NCBI RefSeq assembly: GCF_003544935.1
Contig: NZ_CP032098.1
Location: 620,001-684,000 of the forward strand
DNA from: Malaciobacter molluscorum LMG 25693
GTDB taxonomy: Bacteria > Campylobacterota > Campylobacteria > Campylobacterales > Arcobacteraceae
Reading direction: 5' to 3'
Length of the DNA: 64,000 nucleotides
The notes beneath the pieces were generated by a model. That model worked only from the letters and a program-made list of their open reading frames with translations, made no database searches and had not been told where the DNA came from. Every line of letters begins with the position of its first letter. Position 1 is the stretch's first letter. Positions 27,198 to 36,769 of the stretch are shown here, in pieces. A program made the translations under genes and the position numbers.

Positions 27198-29615
27198 ATG
27201 GAATTAGAAAATTATGATTCATTTCCTCAAGAATTACCATTAATTGTAGAAGAAGATATATTTTTATACCCTTTTATGATTGCACCACTATTTCTTGATG
27301 ATAAAGAAAATATTGATGCGGTAGAAGATGCAATAAATAATAATAAATTAGTAATAGTAACAGTAAGCAAACAAGGTTTTGAAAAAACAAGAAAAGAGAA
27401 TAGTTTTTATGATGTTGGAGTTATTGGTAACATTATGAGAAAGGTTTCTTTACCTGATGGAAAAACAAAAGTTCTTTTTCAAGGTTTAGCAAAAGGTAAA
27501 ATAACTAAATTCGATGAAGAAAAAAGCTCTTTTGCAACTGTTGATTTACTTGAACCAAAAGAGTATTCAAAAGAGTCTGTAGATTCTATTATTGAAGTTT
27601 TAAGAGAACAAGTAAAAAAATTATCAAGAGTAAACTCAAAATTTCCTGTTGATTTAATCAAAACTATAGAAGAAAATGATGATGCAGTTAGAATTGCAGA
27701 TTTAATCTCTTCTGTTTTAAAAATCAAAAAAGAAGATGCTTATAAGTTATTTTCTGAAGTTGATGTTGAAAAAAGACTTTTAGCAATTATTGAAACTATA
27801 AAAAAAGAGATAGAAGCTTTAAAAATTCAAAAAGAGATTACTCAAAAAGTAAACTCTAAAATAGAAAAGACTCATAAAGATTATTTCTTAAAAGAGCAAA
27901 TAAAAGCTATTCAAAAAGAGCTTGGTGGAGATAATCAAAAAGATAATGAGATTAAATCTTATAAAAAGAAGCTAAAAAAAATAAAAAACTTTATGCCAAA
28001 AGATGGATATAAAGAGACAAAAAGACAGATTGAAAAATTAAGTAGAATGCATCAAGATTCACCTGATGCTTCACTTCTTCAAACATATATTGAACAAGTA
28101 TTAGAAATACCATTTGGTGAATATGCAGATGAAAAAATTTCAGTAAGTAATGTTGAAGAACAATTAAATAAAGACCATTACTCTTTATGTAAAGCAAAAG
28201 AGAGAATCTCTGAGTATTTCGCAGTAAAAGAATTATTAGAATCAAGAAAAATTGATAGTTTAAAATCAAAAGGTACTGTTTTATGTTTTGTTGGACCTCC
28301 AGGTGTAGGTAAAACTTCACTTGCTAACTCTATTTCACAAGCTTTACATAGACCACTTGTAAGAGTTGCTCTTGGTGGTATGGAAGATGTAAATGAACTT
28401 AGAGGACATAGAAGAACATATGTTGGAGCAATGCCAGGAAGACTTGTAAAAGGGTTGGTTGATGCTAAAAAGATGAATCCTGTAATTGTTTTAGATGAGA
28501 TAGATAAAGTTGGCGCAAATCATAGAGGTGATCCAACTGCTGTAATGTTAGAAGTTTTAGATCCAGAACAAAATAATGAGTTTAGAGATCTTTATTTAAA
28601 TTTTGCAATTGATTTATCTCAGGTTATTTTTGTTGCAACAGCAAATGATGCAAGAAGAATTCCACCAGCACTAAGAGATAGAATGGAGTTTATTGAAATT
28701 AGTTCTTATACTCCAAATGAAAAATATCATATTGCAAAAGACTATTTAATTCCTCAAGAATTAGAAAAACATGGTCTTAAAAAAAGTGAAATCTCAATGA
28801 GTAAACCAACAATTGAGAAAATTATTGCAGAATATACAAGAGAAGCTGGAGTAAGAAACTTAAGAAGGGTATTTGCTAAATTATTTAGAAAAGCAGTTAA
28901 AAAAATTGTATCAGATAAAGATACAACAAAAGTAACTATAAATACACAAAACTTGAAAAACTATTTAGAAAATCCAATTTTCGAAATAGATCCAGCAGAA
29001 AAGAAAAATCAAGTAGGTGTTACAAATGGGCTTGCTTGGACAGCAGTTGGAGGAGATGTTCTAAAAACTGAAGCTGTTAAATTAAGAGGAAAGGGAATAT
29101 TGTCTGTTACAGGTAATATGGGAGATGTTATGAAAGAATCTTCTAGAATTTCATACTCTGTTGTAAAACTTTTAATAGATGAGAAAAAAATAAAAATTGA
29201 TGAAAAAGATATTCCTAAAACTGAAAAAGAAAAAGAAGAAAAAACAAAAGTAGAACCAAGTGAAATATATAAAAGATATGATATTCACTTACACATACCA
29301 GAGGGTGCAACACCAAAAGATGGACCAAGTGCTGGTATAACAATGGCAACTACAATTGCATCAATTTTGACAAATAAAGCTGTAAAATCAGATATTGCCA
29401 TGACTGGTGAACTTACATTAAGTGGAAAAGTTCTTCCAATTGGTGGATTGAAAGAGAAATTAATTGCAGCATATAAAGCTAAAATGAAAAAAGTTTTAAT
29501 TCCTAGAAAAAATCATCAAAGAGATTTAGATGAGATACCTTTAGAAGTTAAAAAAGCAATGGAGATAAAAGCCGTTGATACAATAGAAGATGTGTTAAAA
29601 GAAGCACTAATTTAA
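27198..29615 (+). CDS. lon: ATP-dependent protease Lon
   Basis: An 805-residue cytoplasmic AAA+ protease. N-terminal substrate domain with LPLIVEEDIFLYPFMIAPL, a coiled coil (about 180-260), AAA+ module with Walker A GPPGVGKTS near residue 366 and Walker B VIVLDEIDK, and the protease domain with catalytic Ser711 in DGPSAG and Lys754 in GGLKEK. The segment between AAA+ and protease (about 655-695) has an unusually charged insert, KTEKEKEEKTKVEPSE. Strong ribosome site GGGAGGAG before ATG. Degrades misfolded and regulatory proteins. The next gene begins 3 nt later. Confidence 0.97.
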   Translation: MELENYDSFPQELPLIVEEDIFLYPFMIAPLFLDDKENIDAVEDAINNNKLVIVTVSKQGFEKTRKENSFYDVGVIGNIMRKVSLPDGKTKVLFQGLAKGKITKFDEEKSSFATVDLLEPKEYSKESVDSIIEVLREQVKKLSRVNSKFPVDLIKTIEENDDAVRIADLISSVLKIKKEDAYKLFSEVDVEKRLLAIIETIKKEIEALKIQKEITQKVNSKIEKTHKDYFLKEQIKAIQKELGGDNQKDNEIKSYKKKLKKIKNFMPKDGYKETKRQIEKLSRMHQDSPDASLLQTYIEQVLEIPFGEYADEKISVSNVEEQLNKDHYSLCKAKERISEYFAVKELLESRKIDSLKSKGTVLCFVGPPGVGKTSLANSISQALHRPLVRVALGGMEDVNELRGHRRTYVGAMPGRLVKGLVDAKKMNPVIVLDEIDKVGANHRGDPTAVMLEVLDPEQNNEFRDLYLNFAIDLSQVIFVATANDARRIPPALRDRMEFIEISSYTPNEKYHIAKDYLIPQELEKHGLKKSEISMSKPTIEKIIAEYTREAGVRNLRRVFAKLFRKAVKKIVSDKDTTKVTINTQNLKNYLENPIFEIDPAEKKNQVGVTNGLAWTAVGGDVLKTEAVKLRGKGILSVTGNMGDVMKESSRISYSVVKLLIDEKKIKIDEKDIPKTEKEKEEKTKVEPSEIYKRYDIHLHIPEGATPKDGPSAGITMATTIASILTNKAVKSDIAMTGELTLSGKVLPIGGLKEKLIAAYKAKMKKVLIPRKNHQRDLDEIPLEVKKAMEIKAVDTIEDVLKEALI

Positions 29616-29618
29616 AAT

Positions 29619-30170
29619 ATGCCAAGAAGAGTAAGACAAAGTCAGATAATAAATAACTTTTTTACATTTGCCACGATAGTTATTGTATCTATTGTCTTAA
29701 CTCTTTACTCAAGATATTTAACTCCCGATGAAAAAAATGAAACTACAAAATTTGTAAAACCTGATTGTTTTTCTGTTGATTCTGAAATTAGAGTAAACAA
29801 TAAAGAGTATATAAGTAAGTTATATAAGGCTTTAAATAAAGGATTTTATAAATTAGAAACTAATTATGTAAAAAGCATAAAAACAAAATCTTATATACAA
29901 GAGTATATATCTTTAAATGACTTTGATAGTTATTTTATCGATGCTATAAAATCACCTCCGTTAAAAGATCCTAAAAAATATATAACAATAAAAAATGAGT
30001 TAATAGAGTATGAAAAACCAAATAAAAATTTTGCAGGAGTAAATACTTCTTTTAGAATTAATGGAAAAGAGGTTTTTGGAGTATTTACCAATTTTGTTTA
30101 TTTTGATACAATAAAATTGAATGAAATTATAAAGTGTACAATAAGGACTTTAAAGACAAATGAAAAATAG
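29619..30170 (+). CDS. Single-pass membrane protein of unknown function
   Basis: A 183-residue protein with a basic N-terminus (MPRRVRQSQ), one membrane helix (about 12-30) and a periplasmic or extracytoplasmic domain with two cysteines (about residues 50 and 174) that could pair. No domain recognised. It lies 3 nt after lon and overlaps the rhomboid gene by 11 nt, so lon, this gene and the rhomboid gene are one operon. A role in envelope protein quality control is a context guess. Confidence 0.7.
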   Translation: MPRRVRQSQIINNFFTFATIVIVSIVLTLYSRYLTPDEKNETTKFVKPDCFSVDSEIRVNNKEYISKLYKALNKGFYKLETNYVKSIKTKSYIQEYISLNDFDSYFIDAIKSPPLKDPKKYITIKNELIEYEKPNKNFAGVNTSFRINGKEVFGVFTNFVYFDTIKLNEIIKCTIRTLKTNEK

Positions 30171-30699
30171 TAACTTAACTTTTACAAATATTGTAATAGC
30201 TATCACAGTATTGATGTATATAATACAACTAAATATAAATTATGGTACTTTAGTTTTAGGACTAAATATGTATATGTTTTATGAAGGTTTTTGGTGGCAA
30301 CCACTTTCAACTATGTTTGCACATGGTGGAATAGGGCATCTTGGAATGAATATGTTTGTTCTTTATCAATTTGGTAATGCAGTAGAAAGATTTAGAGGTA
30401 AAACAACATTTTTTATTACTTATTTTGTATTTGGTATTTTAACTTCTTTTCTAAGTCTTTTATATATTTTATTTATAGATAATCAAGTAAATTTAATTGG
30501 AGCATCTGGTGCAATATGTGCACTTTTAGGTTATGTTGCTTTAATAGATTCTTATCAAAGAAAAGGAATAATAACTTGGATTTTATTAATCTCAGTTGCA
30601 CCTTTATTATTAGGTTTACCAATTGCTTGGTATTCTCACTTGATAGGTCTTGTTGTTGGATTCTTAGGTGGAATAGTATTAAAAAAGTTTAATTTATAA
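30160..30699 (+). CDS. Rhomboid family intramembrane serine protease
   Basis: A 179-residue six-helix membrane protein. The catalytic dyad is Ser116 in GASGAIC and His160 in AWYSHLIG, and the oxyanion region H-x-x-x-N is GHLGMN (His60, Asn64). All essential rhomboid elements are present at normal length. It cleaves transmembrane helices within the lipid bilayer. Translationally coupled to the upstream unknown membrane gene. The last 11 nt overlap a small convergent gene on the minus strand. Confidence 0.9.
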   Translation: MKNSNLTFTNIVIAITVLMYIIQLNINYGTLVLGLNMYMFYEGFWWQPLSTMFAHGGIGHLGMNMFVLYQFGNAVERFRGKTTFFITYFVFGILTSFLSLLYILFIDNQVNLIGASGAICALLGYVALIDSYQRKGIITWILLISVAPLLLGLPIAWYSHLIGLVVGFLGGIVLKKFNL

Positions 30700-30847
30700 A
30701 ATATGTTACAAAAGTCATAACAATCAAAACAAACACAATTCCTACAAAAATTTCTTTTAGTTTTACTGTTGGATTTAATATCCCACAGTAAGGGCATTGT
30801 CTTTTTTTTACCTCAATTTCTCTGTGACAATTTCTACACTTTTCTAT
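30689..30847 (-). CDS. Small zinc-ribbon membrane protein, no canonical start codon
   Basis: A 52-residue reading frame with CRNCHREIEVKKRQCPYCG, a clear two-CxxC zinc ribbon, followed by a membrane helix (EIFVGIVFVLIVMTFVTYF). No ATG, GTG or TTG lies between the upstream in-frame stop (near 30900) and the ribbon. The best-placed candidate is ATA at 30847, 6 nt after AAAGGA; ATT at 30850 and 30853 are alternatives. It overlaps the rhomboid 3' end by 11 nt and is divergent from dinB. Either a rare start codon or a gene that lost its start. The ribbon-plus-helix design is common in small Campylobacterota proteins. Confidence 0.5.
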   Translation of the reverse strand: MEKCRNCHREIEVKKRQCPYCGILNPTVKLKEIFVGIVFVLIVMTFVTYFIN

Positions 30848-30917
30848 AATAATTCCTTTTTTTAGTTTTATAATATCACAAAATGAAATATTTTTGGCTT
30901 ATGTTTTTTTCTTTTGA

Positions 30918-30923
30918 TAAAAT
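30918..30923 (+). promoter_or_regulatory. Likely -10 element placing dinB transcript start at its ATG
   Basis: TAAAAT preceded by GA and a T-rich stretch. It ends 6 nt before the dinB ATG, so transcription would begin at or next to the start codon, consistent with a leaderless message. No ribosome site precedes the ATG. Confidence 0.4.
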
Positions 30924-30929
30924 TGTATT

Positions 30930-32192
30930 ATGTTTTTGCATATGGATTTAGACTGTTTTTTTGTATCTGCTCACAGAACATTAGATAAAAGCTTGGAAAA
31001 TATTCCAGTTGCTGTTGGAGGAAGAAGTAACTTAAGTATATTTGATAATAAAAAGCATACACAAGCTATAAGTAATAGTTCTGGAGCTTTTGTAAGTTCT
31101 ATATTAACTAAAGAAGATAGAAACTTCAAAGAGTATTTTAAAGATGAAAATGGTCGAATAAGAGGTATTATAACAACTGCATCATACGAAGCAAGAGCTT
31201 TTGGTGTTAAAACAGCAATGAGTGTAAATGAGGCATTAAAACTTTGCCCAAAATTACTTATGGTTCCACCAAACTATCCTTTATATCATCAACTTTCTCA
31301 GGATTTAAAAAAGCTTTTATCATATGAAATTCCTATGATTGAGCAGTTTAGTATAGATGAGTTTTTTGGTGATATTACGGGATATATAGATGAAAATGAG
31401 GTATTTGACTTTGCAAATGAATTAAAACAAAAAATAAAAAAAGAGCTTGATTTGCCTATTTCTATTGGAATTGCACATTCAAAATATTTATCAAAGTTAA
31501 TAACTGAATTTGCAAAACCAGATGGAATAAAACATATAAAGAAAGAACATATTCCAAACTTTATAAAAGATGTTCCTATTGAAGAATTTCCTGGAATTGG
31601 TAAAAACTATACAAATAAACTACATGGATATGGAATAAAAACATTAGGAGATATTAAATCAAAAAAAGAGTTATTTTACTCTTGGAAAAAGCCTGGAATT
31701 CAACTATATAATAGAGTTTGTGGAATAAATGATAGAAAATTAAATACTATAAGAGATAAAAAATCAATAGGAATAGGTAGAACATTTGATGTTATTTATA
31801 ATCGTGAAGAACTTCAACGACGTGTTATTATACTTTGTAGATATTTGTGTTTTTTAGTAAAGAAAGCAAAAGTAAATCCTCTAAGTTATGCTATAAAAAT
31901 AAAATATGAGTCAAATATAAAGTCAAAAAATTATGTAAATGTAAATACACTTTTTAATGAAAATGATTTTAAAAAAAAGATGAAAGAGCTTTTTATAAAA
32001 AGTGATAAACATATAACTCATGGAGTAGTGCAGCTTAATATTACTGTTTATAATTTTGCTGATAATAGTAAATATACTTATAATTTATTTGAATATGAAA
32101 ATGACTTGAAAAAGCAAGAACTTACAAATAGAGTACAAGATCTTAGAAATAAGTTTGGTATAGATATAATTAAAAGTGCATCAGAACTTTAA
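30930..32192 (+). CDS. dinB: Y-family DNA polymerase (DinB/Pol IV-like)
   Basis: A 420-residue translesion polymerase. Catalytic motifs: HMDLDCFFVS at the N-terminus and FSIDEFFGDIT near residue 143 (usually SLDEAYLD). Helix-hairpin-helix region GIGKNYTNKLHGYGIKTLGD, then KSIGIGRTF and a little-finger domain. Compared with E. coli DinB, about 45 extra residues sit between VGG (about 31) and GIITTASYEAR (about 79), and the SOS-type ribosome site is missing. The inserted segment contains many polar residues. No LexA-type operator was recognised. Confidence 0.88.
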   Translation: MFLHMDLDCFFVSAHRTLDKSLENIPVAVGGRSNLSIFDNKKHTQAISNSSGAFVSSILTKEDRNFKEYFKDENGRIRGIITTASYEARAFGVKTAMSVNEALKLCPKLLMVPPNYPLYHQLSQDLKKLLSYEIPMIEQFSIDEFFGDITGYIDENEVFDFANELKQKIKKELDLPISIGIAHSKYLSKLITEFAKPDGIKHIKKEHIPNFIKDVPIEEFPGIGKNYTNKLHGYGIKTLGDIKSKKELFYSWKKPGIQLYNRVCGINDRKLNTIRDKKSIGIGRTFDVIYNREELQRRVIILCRYLCFLVKKAKVNPLSYAIKIKYESNIKSKNYVNVNTLFNENDFKKKMKELFIKSDKHITHGVVQLNITVYNFADNSKYTYNLFEYENDLKKQELTNRVQDLRNKFGIDIIKSASEL

Positions 32193-32244
32193 AAAAAATA
32201 TTATCTTTTGATATGGTATAATAAAATAAAAAGAAGAATAAAAT

Positions 32245-32559
32245 ATGAGTTTAAAAGATAAAATAAAACAAAATTCATCAAATATATATAAAATAGCAAA
32301 AAGTAGTGCTTCTAAAGCATTTGATTATCCAAATTTAAAAAGTAAAGAGCTAAAAGAGGCAATATCAAAAAAGATAAGAAAAAGAGCAATTTTAAGTACA
32401 AAAGCAAGACTTGCAGAAAGAAATAAAAGTTTTGAAGATTATACTGATGAAGAATTAGAAATCATTATAACAGATGAAGAGAGAAAAATAAAAGATGATT
32501 TAAAAACAAAATCCTTAGTTGCAGCACTTGCAATTTTGGGATTAGATTTTTTTATATAG
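32245..32559 (+). CDS. Small charged protein of unknown function
   Basis: A 104-residue protein, very rich in Lys and Glu (about 1-80), with helical character and a short hydrophobic C-terminus (LVAALAILGLDFFI). No domain recognised. AGAAGAA ribosome-like site 9 nt before ATG. Followed 9 nt later by a two-helix membrane protein, so the two are probably cotranscribed. Confidence 0.6.
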   Translation: MSLKDKIKQNSSNIYKIAKSSASKAFDYPNLKSKELKEAISKKIRKRAILSTKARLAERNKSFEDYTDEELEIIITDEERKIKDDLKTKSLVAALAILGLDFFI

Positions 32560-32568
32560 GTATTTTAG

Positions 32569-32952
32569 ATGTTTAAACAAGTGAAATCTGCATTTTTTTG
32601 GTATTATTTATATAAATTTAGAAGAAGAGTTATTTTGATATCTTTATTATTATTAATTGCAATATTTGCTAATTCTATATATTCTGATGTAGTTCAATAT
32701 TTACAATTACAAAATCAACTTCAATATTTAAAGTATGTACTAACTATTAAATGGATAGTTATTTTATCATCTGTTTTATTATCTATTTATCTAATATTAA
32801 CAATTTTTAAAAAACAAAAACAAGATGAAAAAAAAGATAAAACAACTTCAAATATGAAACAAAAAACTGATAAAACGTTATCTTCAAGAGAAGAAAGTTT
32901 TTTGAATAAAAAAGAGTTGAAATCAGAAGCTGAAGCGCTACTTGATAGATAA
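32569..32952 (+). CDS. Small two-helix membrane protein of unknown function
   Basis: A 127-residue protein with membrane helices at about 21-40 and 58-82, the rest a charged cytoplasmic tail rich in Lys, Glu and Ser. No family recognised. Linked to the upstream charged protein by a 9-nt gap. Confidence 0.6.
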   Translation: MFKQVKSAFFWYYLYKFRRRVILISLLLLIAIFANSIYSDVVQYLQLQNQLQYLKYVLTIKWIVILSSVLLSIYLILTIFKKQKQDEKKDKTTSNMKQKTDKTLSSREESFLNKKELKSEAEALLDR

Positions 32953-33043
32953 AAAAATATAATTTCTTTTTTTTAAAGAATAATATATTTTAATATTGAT
33001 ATAATTGCAATCTTTTTAAAATATATTATCTTAAAAATTTTAT

Positions 33044-33049
33044 TATAAT
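33044..33049 (+). promoter_or_regulatory. Likely -10 element for tRNA-Leu
   Basis: TATAAT ending 7 nt before the first base of the tRNA, the expected distance for a transcript start at or just before the mature 5' end. Confidence 0.5.
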
Positions 33050-33056
33050 TTAAAAT

Positions 33057-33141
33057 GTCGATGTGGTGAAATTGGTAGACACGCTATCTTGAGGGGGTAG
33101 TAGAGAAATCTGTGCGGGTTCAAATCCCGCCATCGACACCA
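33057..33141 (+). tRNA. tRNA-Leu (anticodon GAG), CCA encoded
   Basis: The acceptor stem GTCGATG (33057-33063) pairs with CATCGAC (33131-33137), then discriminator A and genomic CCA. The anticodon stem CTATC/GGTAG holds the loop TTGAGGG with anticodon GAG, for CUC/CUU leucine codons. The T arm is GCGGGTTCAAATCCCGC. A long variable arm, as expected of a class II tRNA-Leu, sits between. Length 85 nt. Confidence 0.95.
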
Positions 33142-33148
33142 AAACTTA

Positions 33149-33180
33149 CAAAAAGATAGAACTTTTAAAATTCTATCCTT
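33149..33180. terminator. Hairpin between tRNA-Leu and the chemoreceptor
   Basis: GATAGAA (33155-33161) and TTCTATC (33171-33177) form a stem with a 9-nt loop. On the minus strand it is followed by TTTTTG, fitting the end of the convergent chemoreceptor transcript. It may also end the tRNA transcript. Confidence 0.55.
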
Positions 33181-33191
33181 TAATTTAATCT

Positions 33192-35513
33192 TTAAAAACT
33201 TTCCCATTGATCATCATCTGAATTGTTTGCTGTAATTACTTGTTGAGATTGTTTTTGAGTAGCTTTTTTTATAGGTTTACTTTTTTTGTTTTCTTCATTT
33301 TTGTCTTCATTTGAGCTACTTACTGTTATAGTTTTTGCTGTTACTGTATCTTTCCCTATAAATTCTTTTTCATTTGCATCTTTCACAATATTTTCTGCAA
33401 TAGACTGTGTTTGTGTAGCTATATCATTTGTTTGAGATGCTATTGATGCATTTTGTTGTGTCTGTCTATCTAATAATGAAATAGCATCATTAACTTGCAC
33501 AACTCCATTTTCTTGTTCTTTTGATGCATTTTCTACATCTTTAATTAACTCTAAAGTTTTAGAAACATGAGAATTTAAGTTTTCATAACCTTTTATCATC
33601 GTTCCAGCAATAGCTTTACCACCACTTGCTTTTTCTGTTGCATTTACTACTAAATTCTCTATGGTTTTAGCTGCTTGCGCACTTCTACTTGCTAAGTTTC
33701 TTACTTCTTGTGCAACTACTGCAAATCCTTTCCCTGCTTCTCCTGCTGTTGCTGCTTCTACTGCTGCATTTAATGAAAGTATATTTGTTTGAAATGCTAT
33801 TTGATCAATTACTGTTATTGCTTCATTTATTGCAGTTACTTGCTCATTGATTTCATCCATAGCCATAGTTGTTTTCTTTGCAAGTGATTCACCTTCTGTA
33901 GCAGATTTTTTAAGTTCATTTGCATTGTTTGCCATTTCCACAACATTTTCTGTATTACTTGTAATATTTGCTGTTATTTCTTCAAGTGCAGCAGCAGTTT
34001 CTTCAAGACTTGCCGCTGCTTCATATGAAGATTGATTTAATGTATCAACATTGCTTAGTAATTCATTTGCACTTTTTTGTAATGTTAATCCATTTGATTT
34101 ATTATCAACAAGTAATTTGTTTATTGTATCTGCTAATTGATTTAAACCTTTTTCAACTTTACCTGAAGCATCTTTAATTCTAAAACTAAAATCATAGTCT
34201 GAGTATTTATTTAATGCCGTTTCTATTTTCTCTATATCAGAAGATACATCAGAAGCAACTTCTTCTAACATTTCGTTAAATTGATTTCTTAATTCTTCTA
34301 AATTCTCATTTTTTGATGATATTACAACTTTTTGTTTAAATTTTCCATCTTTTACAAGTGTCACTACTCTTTTAACATCTTCAATTACTTTCGCATCATC
34401 TTTTAATCCATTCTCTATTGAATTCAAATATTTATTAAAGTTTTCAGATATTTTCCCTATTTCATTATTTGATAAAATATCTACTCTTGAAGATACGTCA
34501 TTTGAGTTTAAAAGATTTAATATTCCATTGTTTAATCCATTTAGACCCTTTGCAATAATTAAAGGTATGCTAATAGCAAAAAATAGAACTAAAATTAATA
34601 GAATAATTGCAATAACAAGTGTTTGTGTTTTAATATTTGAATTAAGTTTAGATACAAAAGATCCAATTTGATCTTGATCTGCTTTAATAGATAATTTAAT
34701 ATCTTCAGCTACTTCTGCAATATGTGGCCCTATTTTATTTAGCTTTTCAATTATGTCATTTCTTTTTGTAATAATATGAATAATCTTATCTACACCATCT
34801 TGGTATTTTTTAATTAAACCTATTGCTTCATTTAGCTTATTTATTCTATTTGAATTTTGAATATTTTTTTTAATAACTTCTAATTCTTCTTCTAATATTT
34901 TGAACTCTTCTTGTACCCTATCTGAATCACTTTTTTTATTTGAATCTAAGAATTTAACATTATAAAGTCTAGCTAAAAGTAGAGTCCTTAAGGCTTCTGC
35001 CGTTGTTAATGAAGCTTCTAAATCTTTATCTTTTTTAGCACTTCTCATAACAGAAGTTAATAACTCTTCAATTTTCTTTCCATTGATATTTAAATTATCA
35101 TTGATCATATTATTTCTTTGATTCATAAAATTAACAATTTTAAAAAAACCTTCATGATAAACTTTTAAATTTTCATCAATTTCTTTAACTAATGGAGTAC
35201 GTGATGGTTTTTTTATATTTTCTAAAGCTTCTTTTAAAAAGAGATTAGTTTTCTCATAATATTTATTAAAATCGTCTATCTCTTTTTGAGCTGGTTCATT
35301 TAAATATCCTTTTACATTCATACGTAGCATAAGCATATTTGCTTGTACCCTACTTGAAAGTACACTGTTTTTTGCCATTTCCCTATATTGAGAAAAACCA
35401 TTTGAAGTTTTTATTACACCAAAATAATTAATTGTTGATGATACTAGAACTAATATAGCAATAACAGTAAATGATATTATTAACTGCATTTTTATAGACA
35501 TATTTTTAAGCAT
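33192..35513 (-). CDS. Methyl-accepting chemotaxis protein, HBM-type sensor
   Basis: A 773-residue chemoreceptor. TM1 (about 9-31), a long all-helical periplasmic sensor (about 35-300) typical of the helical bimodular (HBM) family, TM2 (about 303-325), HAMP, and a signalling domain with the tip [16 protein letters not shown]. The C-terminus ends DDDQWESF, which resembles the NWETF-type pentapeptide tether for CheR/CheB, so this receptor may recruit the methylation enzymes. HBM sensors often bind TCA-cycle acids, but no ligand can be stated here. Its signalling-domain DNA shares an 87-nt identical stretch with the receptor at 54134. Confidence 0.9.
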   Translation of the reverse strand: MLKNMSIKMQLIISFTVIAILVLVSSTINYFGVIKTSNGFSQYREMAKNSVLSSRVQANMLMLRMNVKGYLNEPAQKEIDDFNKYYEKTNLFLKEALENIKKPSRTPLVKEIDENLKVYHEGFFKIVNFMNQRNNMINDNLNINGKKIEELLTSVMRSAKKDKDLEASLTTAEALRTLLLARLYNVKFLDSNKKSDSDRVQEEFKILEEELEVIKKNIQNSNRINKLNEAIGLIKKYQDGVDKIIHIITKRNDIIEKLNKIGPHIAEVAEDIKLSIKADQDQIGSFVSKLNSNIKTQTLVIAIILLILVLFFAISIPLIIAKGLNGLNNGILNLLNSNDVSSRVDILSNNEIGKISENFNKYLNSIENGLKDDAKVIEDVKRVVTLVKDGKFKQKVVISSKNENLEELRNQFNEMLEEVASDVSSDIEKIETALNKYSDYDFSFRIKDASGKVEKGLNQLADTINKLLVDNKSNGLTLQKSANELLSNVDTLNQSSYEAAASLEETAAALEEITANITSNTENVVEMANNANELKKSATEGESLAKKTTMAMDEINEQVTAINEAITVIDQIAFQTNILSLNAAVEAATAGEAGKGFAVVAQEVRNLASRSAQAAKTIENLVVNATEKASGGKAIAGTMIKGYENLNSHVSKTLELIKDVENASKEQENGVVQVNDAISLLDRQTQQNASIASQTNDIATQTQSIAENIVKDANEKEFIGKDTVTAKTITVSSSNEDKNEENKKSKPIKKATQKQSQQVITANNSDDDQWESF
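33738..33824 (-). repeat. 87-nt identical copy of the chemoreceptor-tip repeat
   Basis: Identical to 54521-54607 in the same orientation, and hence to part of 53589-53749 in inverse orientation. It lies within the signalling domain of the HBM-type receptor. Confidence 0.9.
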
Positions 35514-35736
35514 AACCCATCCTCTCTTTCTTCTAATTATTATTGAAAATTATAGCTTAGATATAATAATTTGTAAATTATTGAAAAAATTATTTTCTTA
35601 TAAATAAGATAAGTTTTAGTTATTTTATTTTTATTAAGTCTTTTTTTAGGTACTTATTATAAATTATTTATTTTTTTATTTGAATATTTTTTTTATAAAT
35701 TTATATTTTTATATAATATTTTGTAAATGAATTTTC

Positions 35737-36678
35737 TTAAAAATATATGTATTGTTTGAATTTTTTTCTGTAATCCATTGGATTTATTGATGTTCTGCTT
35801 TTAAAAAGTTTTCTAAAACTATTTTCATCAAAATATCCTACTTCAAATGTTATTTGTGCAAAACTCTTATTTGTAGATATTAATAACTCTTTTGCTTTTT
35901 CTACTCTTAAATCTTGCAGATATTTTATTGCTGTAGTATTTAAAGATTTTTTAAACCTTCGATTAAATGTTTTTAGTGTTAAGTTTATTTCATTTGCTAC
36001 ATCTTTGATTGATATTTGTTTATGTATATTTTCTTTCATCCATATCACACTTTGTTTTATTTGTTTATCATCATATAAAAATATTGTAGAAAATGATTTA
36101 TAAGATTGCTGTGAGTCTCTACCTCTATCAATGAGCATTAAGTTTGCAATTTGTGTTGATGTTTTATTGCTATGAAATTTTTCAATAATATATAAGCATA
36201 GGTCTAAATAAGCATTTACTCCTCCAGCTGTAATAATACTTTTTTCATCAACTAAAATCTTATCTACTTTCAAATCAATATTTGGAAATTCTTTTTTAAA
36301 TAACTCTTCATAAGCCCAGTGTGTAGTGGCTTTTTTACCATCTAGAAGTTTTGTTTTTGCAAGTATAAAACTTCCAAGACAAGCTGAAGTTAAAATAGCA
36401 CCTTTATAGTGTTGGTAAATTAACCAATCAATAATTTTTTTATCAATATTAAATTTTTGATTTCTTGAAGTTGGAGGAATAATTATTACTTCATATATCT
36501 GTTTATTTGAAATATCTTTACAATCAAAGTATCTATTTGAAGATAATCCTACAAACTCTGTTATAATTTCTTCTTCATCTTTTGATTTACTTATTTTATT
36601 ATTTAAATTAAAAAGTTCATCTATTCCATATGCTGTTGATTTTAATACCTCATCTAATATTAAAATTGCTATTTTCAT
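35737..36678 (-). CDS. GlxA-type transcriptional regulator (DJ-1/PfpI plus AraC HTH)
   Basis: A 313-residue regulator. An N-terminal DJ-1/PfpI-like domain (about 1-190) has the nucleophile-elbow-like TSACLGSF and the HW stretch ATTHWAYEEL. The C-terminal AraC domain (about 215-313) has the two helix-turn-helix units, the second with FAQITFEVGYFDENSFRKLFK. This is the GlxA architecture, in which the sensor binds a small molecule. Its target is unknown. The 222-nt gap upstream of the chemoreceptor (35514-35736) is very AT-rich with no gene recognised. Confidence 0.88.
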   Translation of the reverse strand: MKIAILILDEVLKSTAYGIDELFNLNNKISKSKDEEEIITEFVGLSSNRYFDCKDISNKQIYEVIIIPPTSRNQKFNIDKKIIDWLIYQHYKGAILTSACLGSFILAKTKLLDGKKATTHWAYEELFKKEFPNIDLKVDKILVDEKSIITAGGVNAYLDLCLYIIEKFHSNKTSTQIANLMLIDRGRDSQQSYKSFSTIFLYDDKQIKQSVIWMKENIHKQISIKDVANEINLTLKTFNRRFKKSLNTTAIKYLQDLRVEKAKELLISTNKSFAQITFEVGYFDENSFRKLFKSRTSINPMDYRKKFKQYIYF

Positions 36679-36769
36679 TAATTGTCCTAAATAACATATT
36701 ATATGTCTAATTTACCTATTTTAAATTATAACATAGTATGAGATAATTATATAAAAAATAGGAGAATAT

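Noticed and set aside
35514-35736. Gene in the 222-nt gap between the HBM receptor and the GlxA regulator
   Set aside because: The stretch is extremely AT-rich with stops in every frame and no ribosome site or conserved motif.
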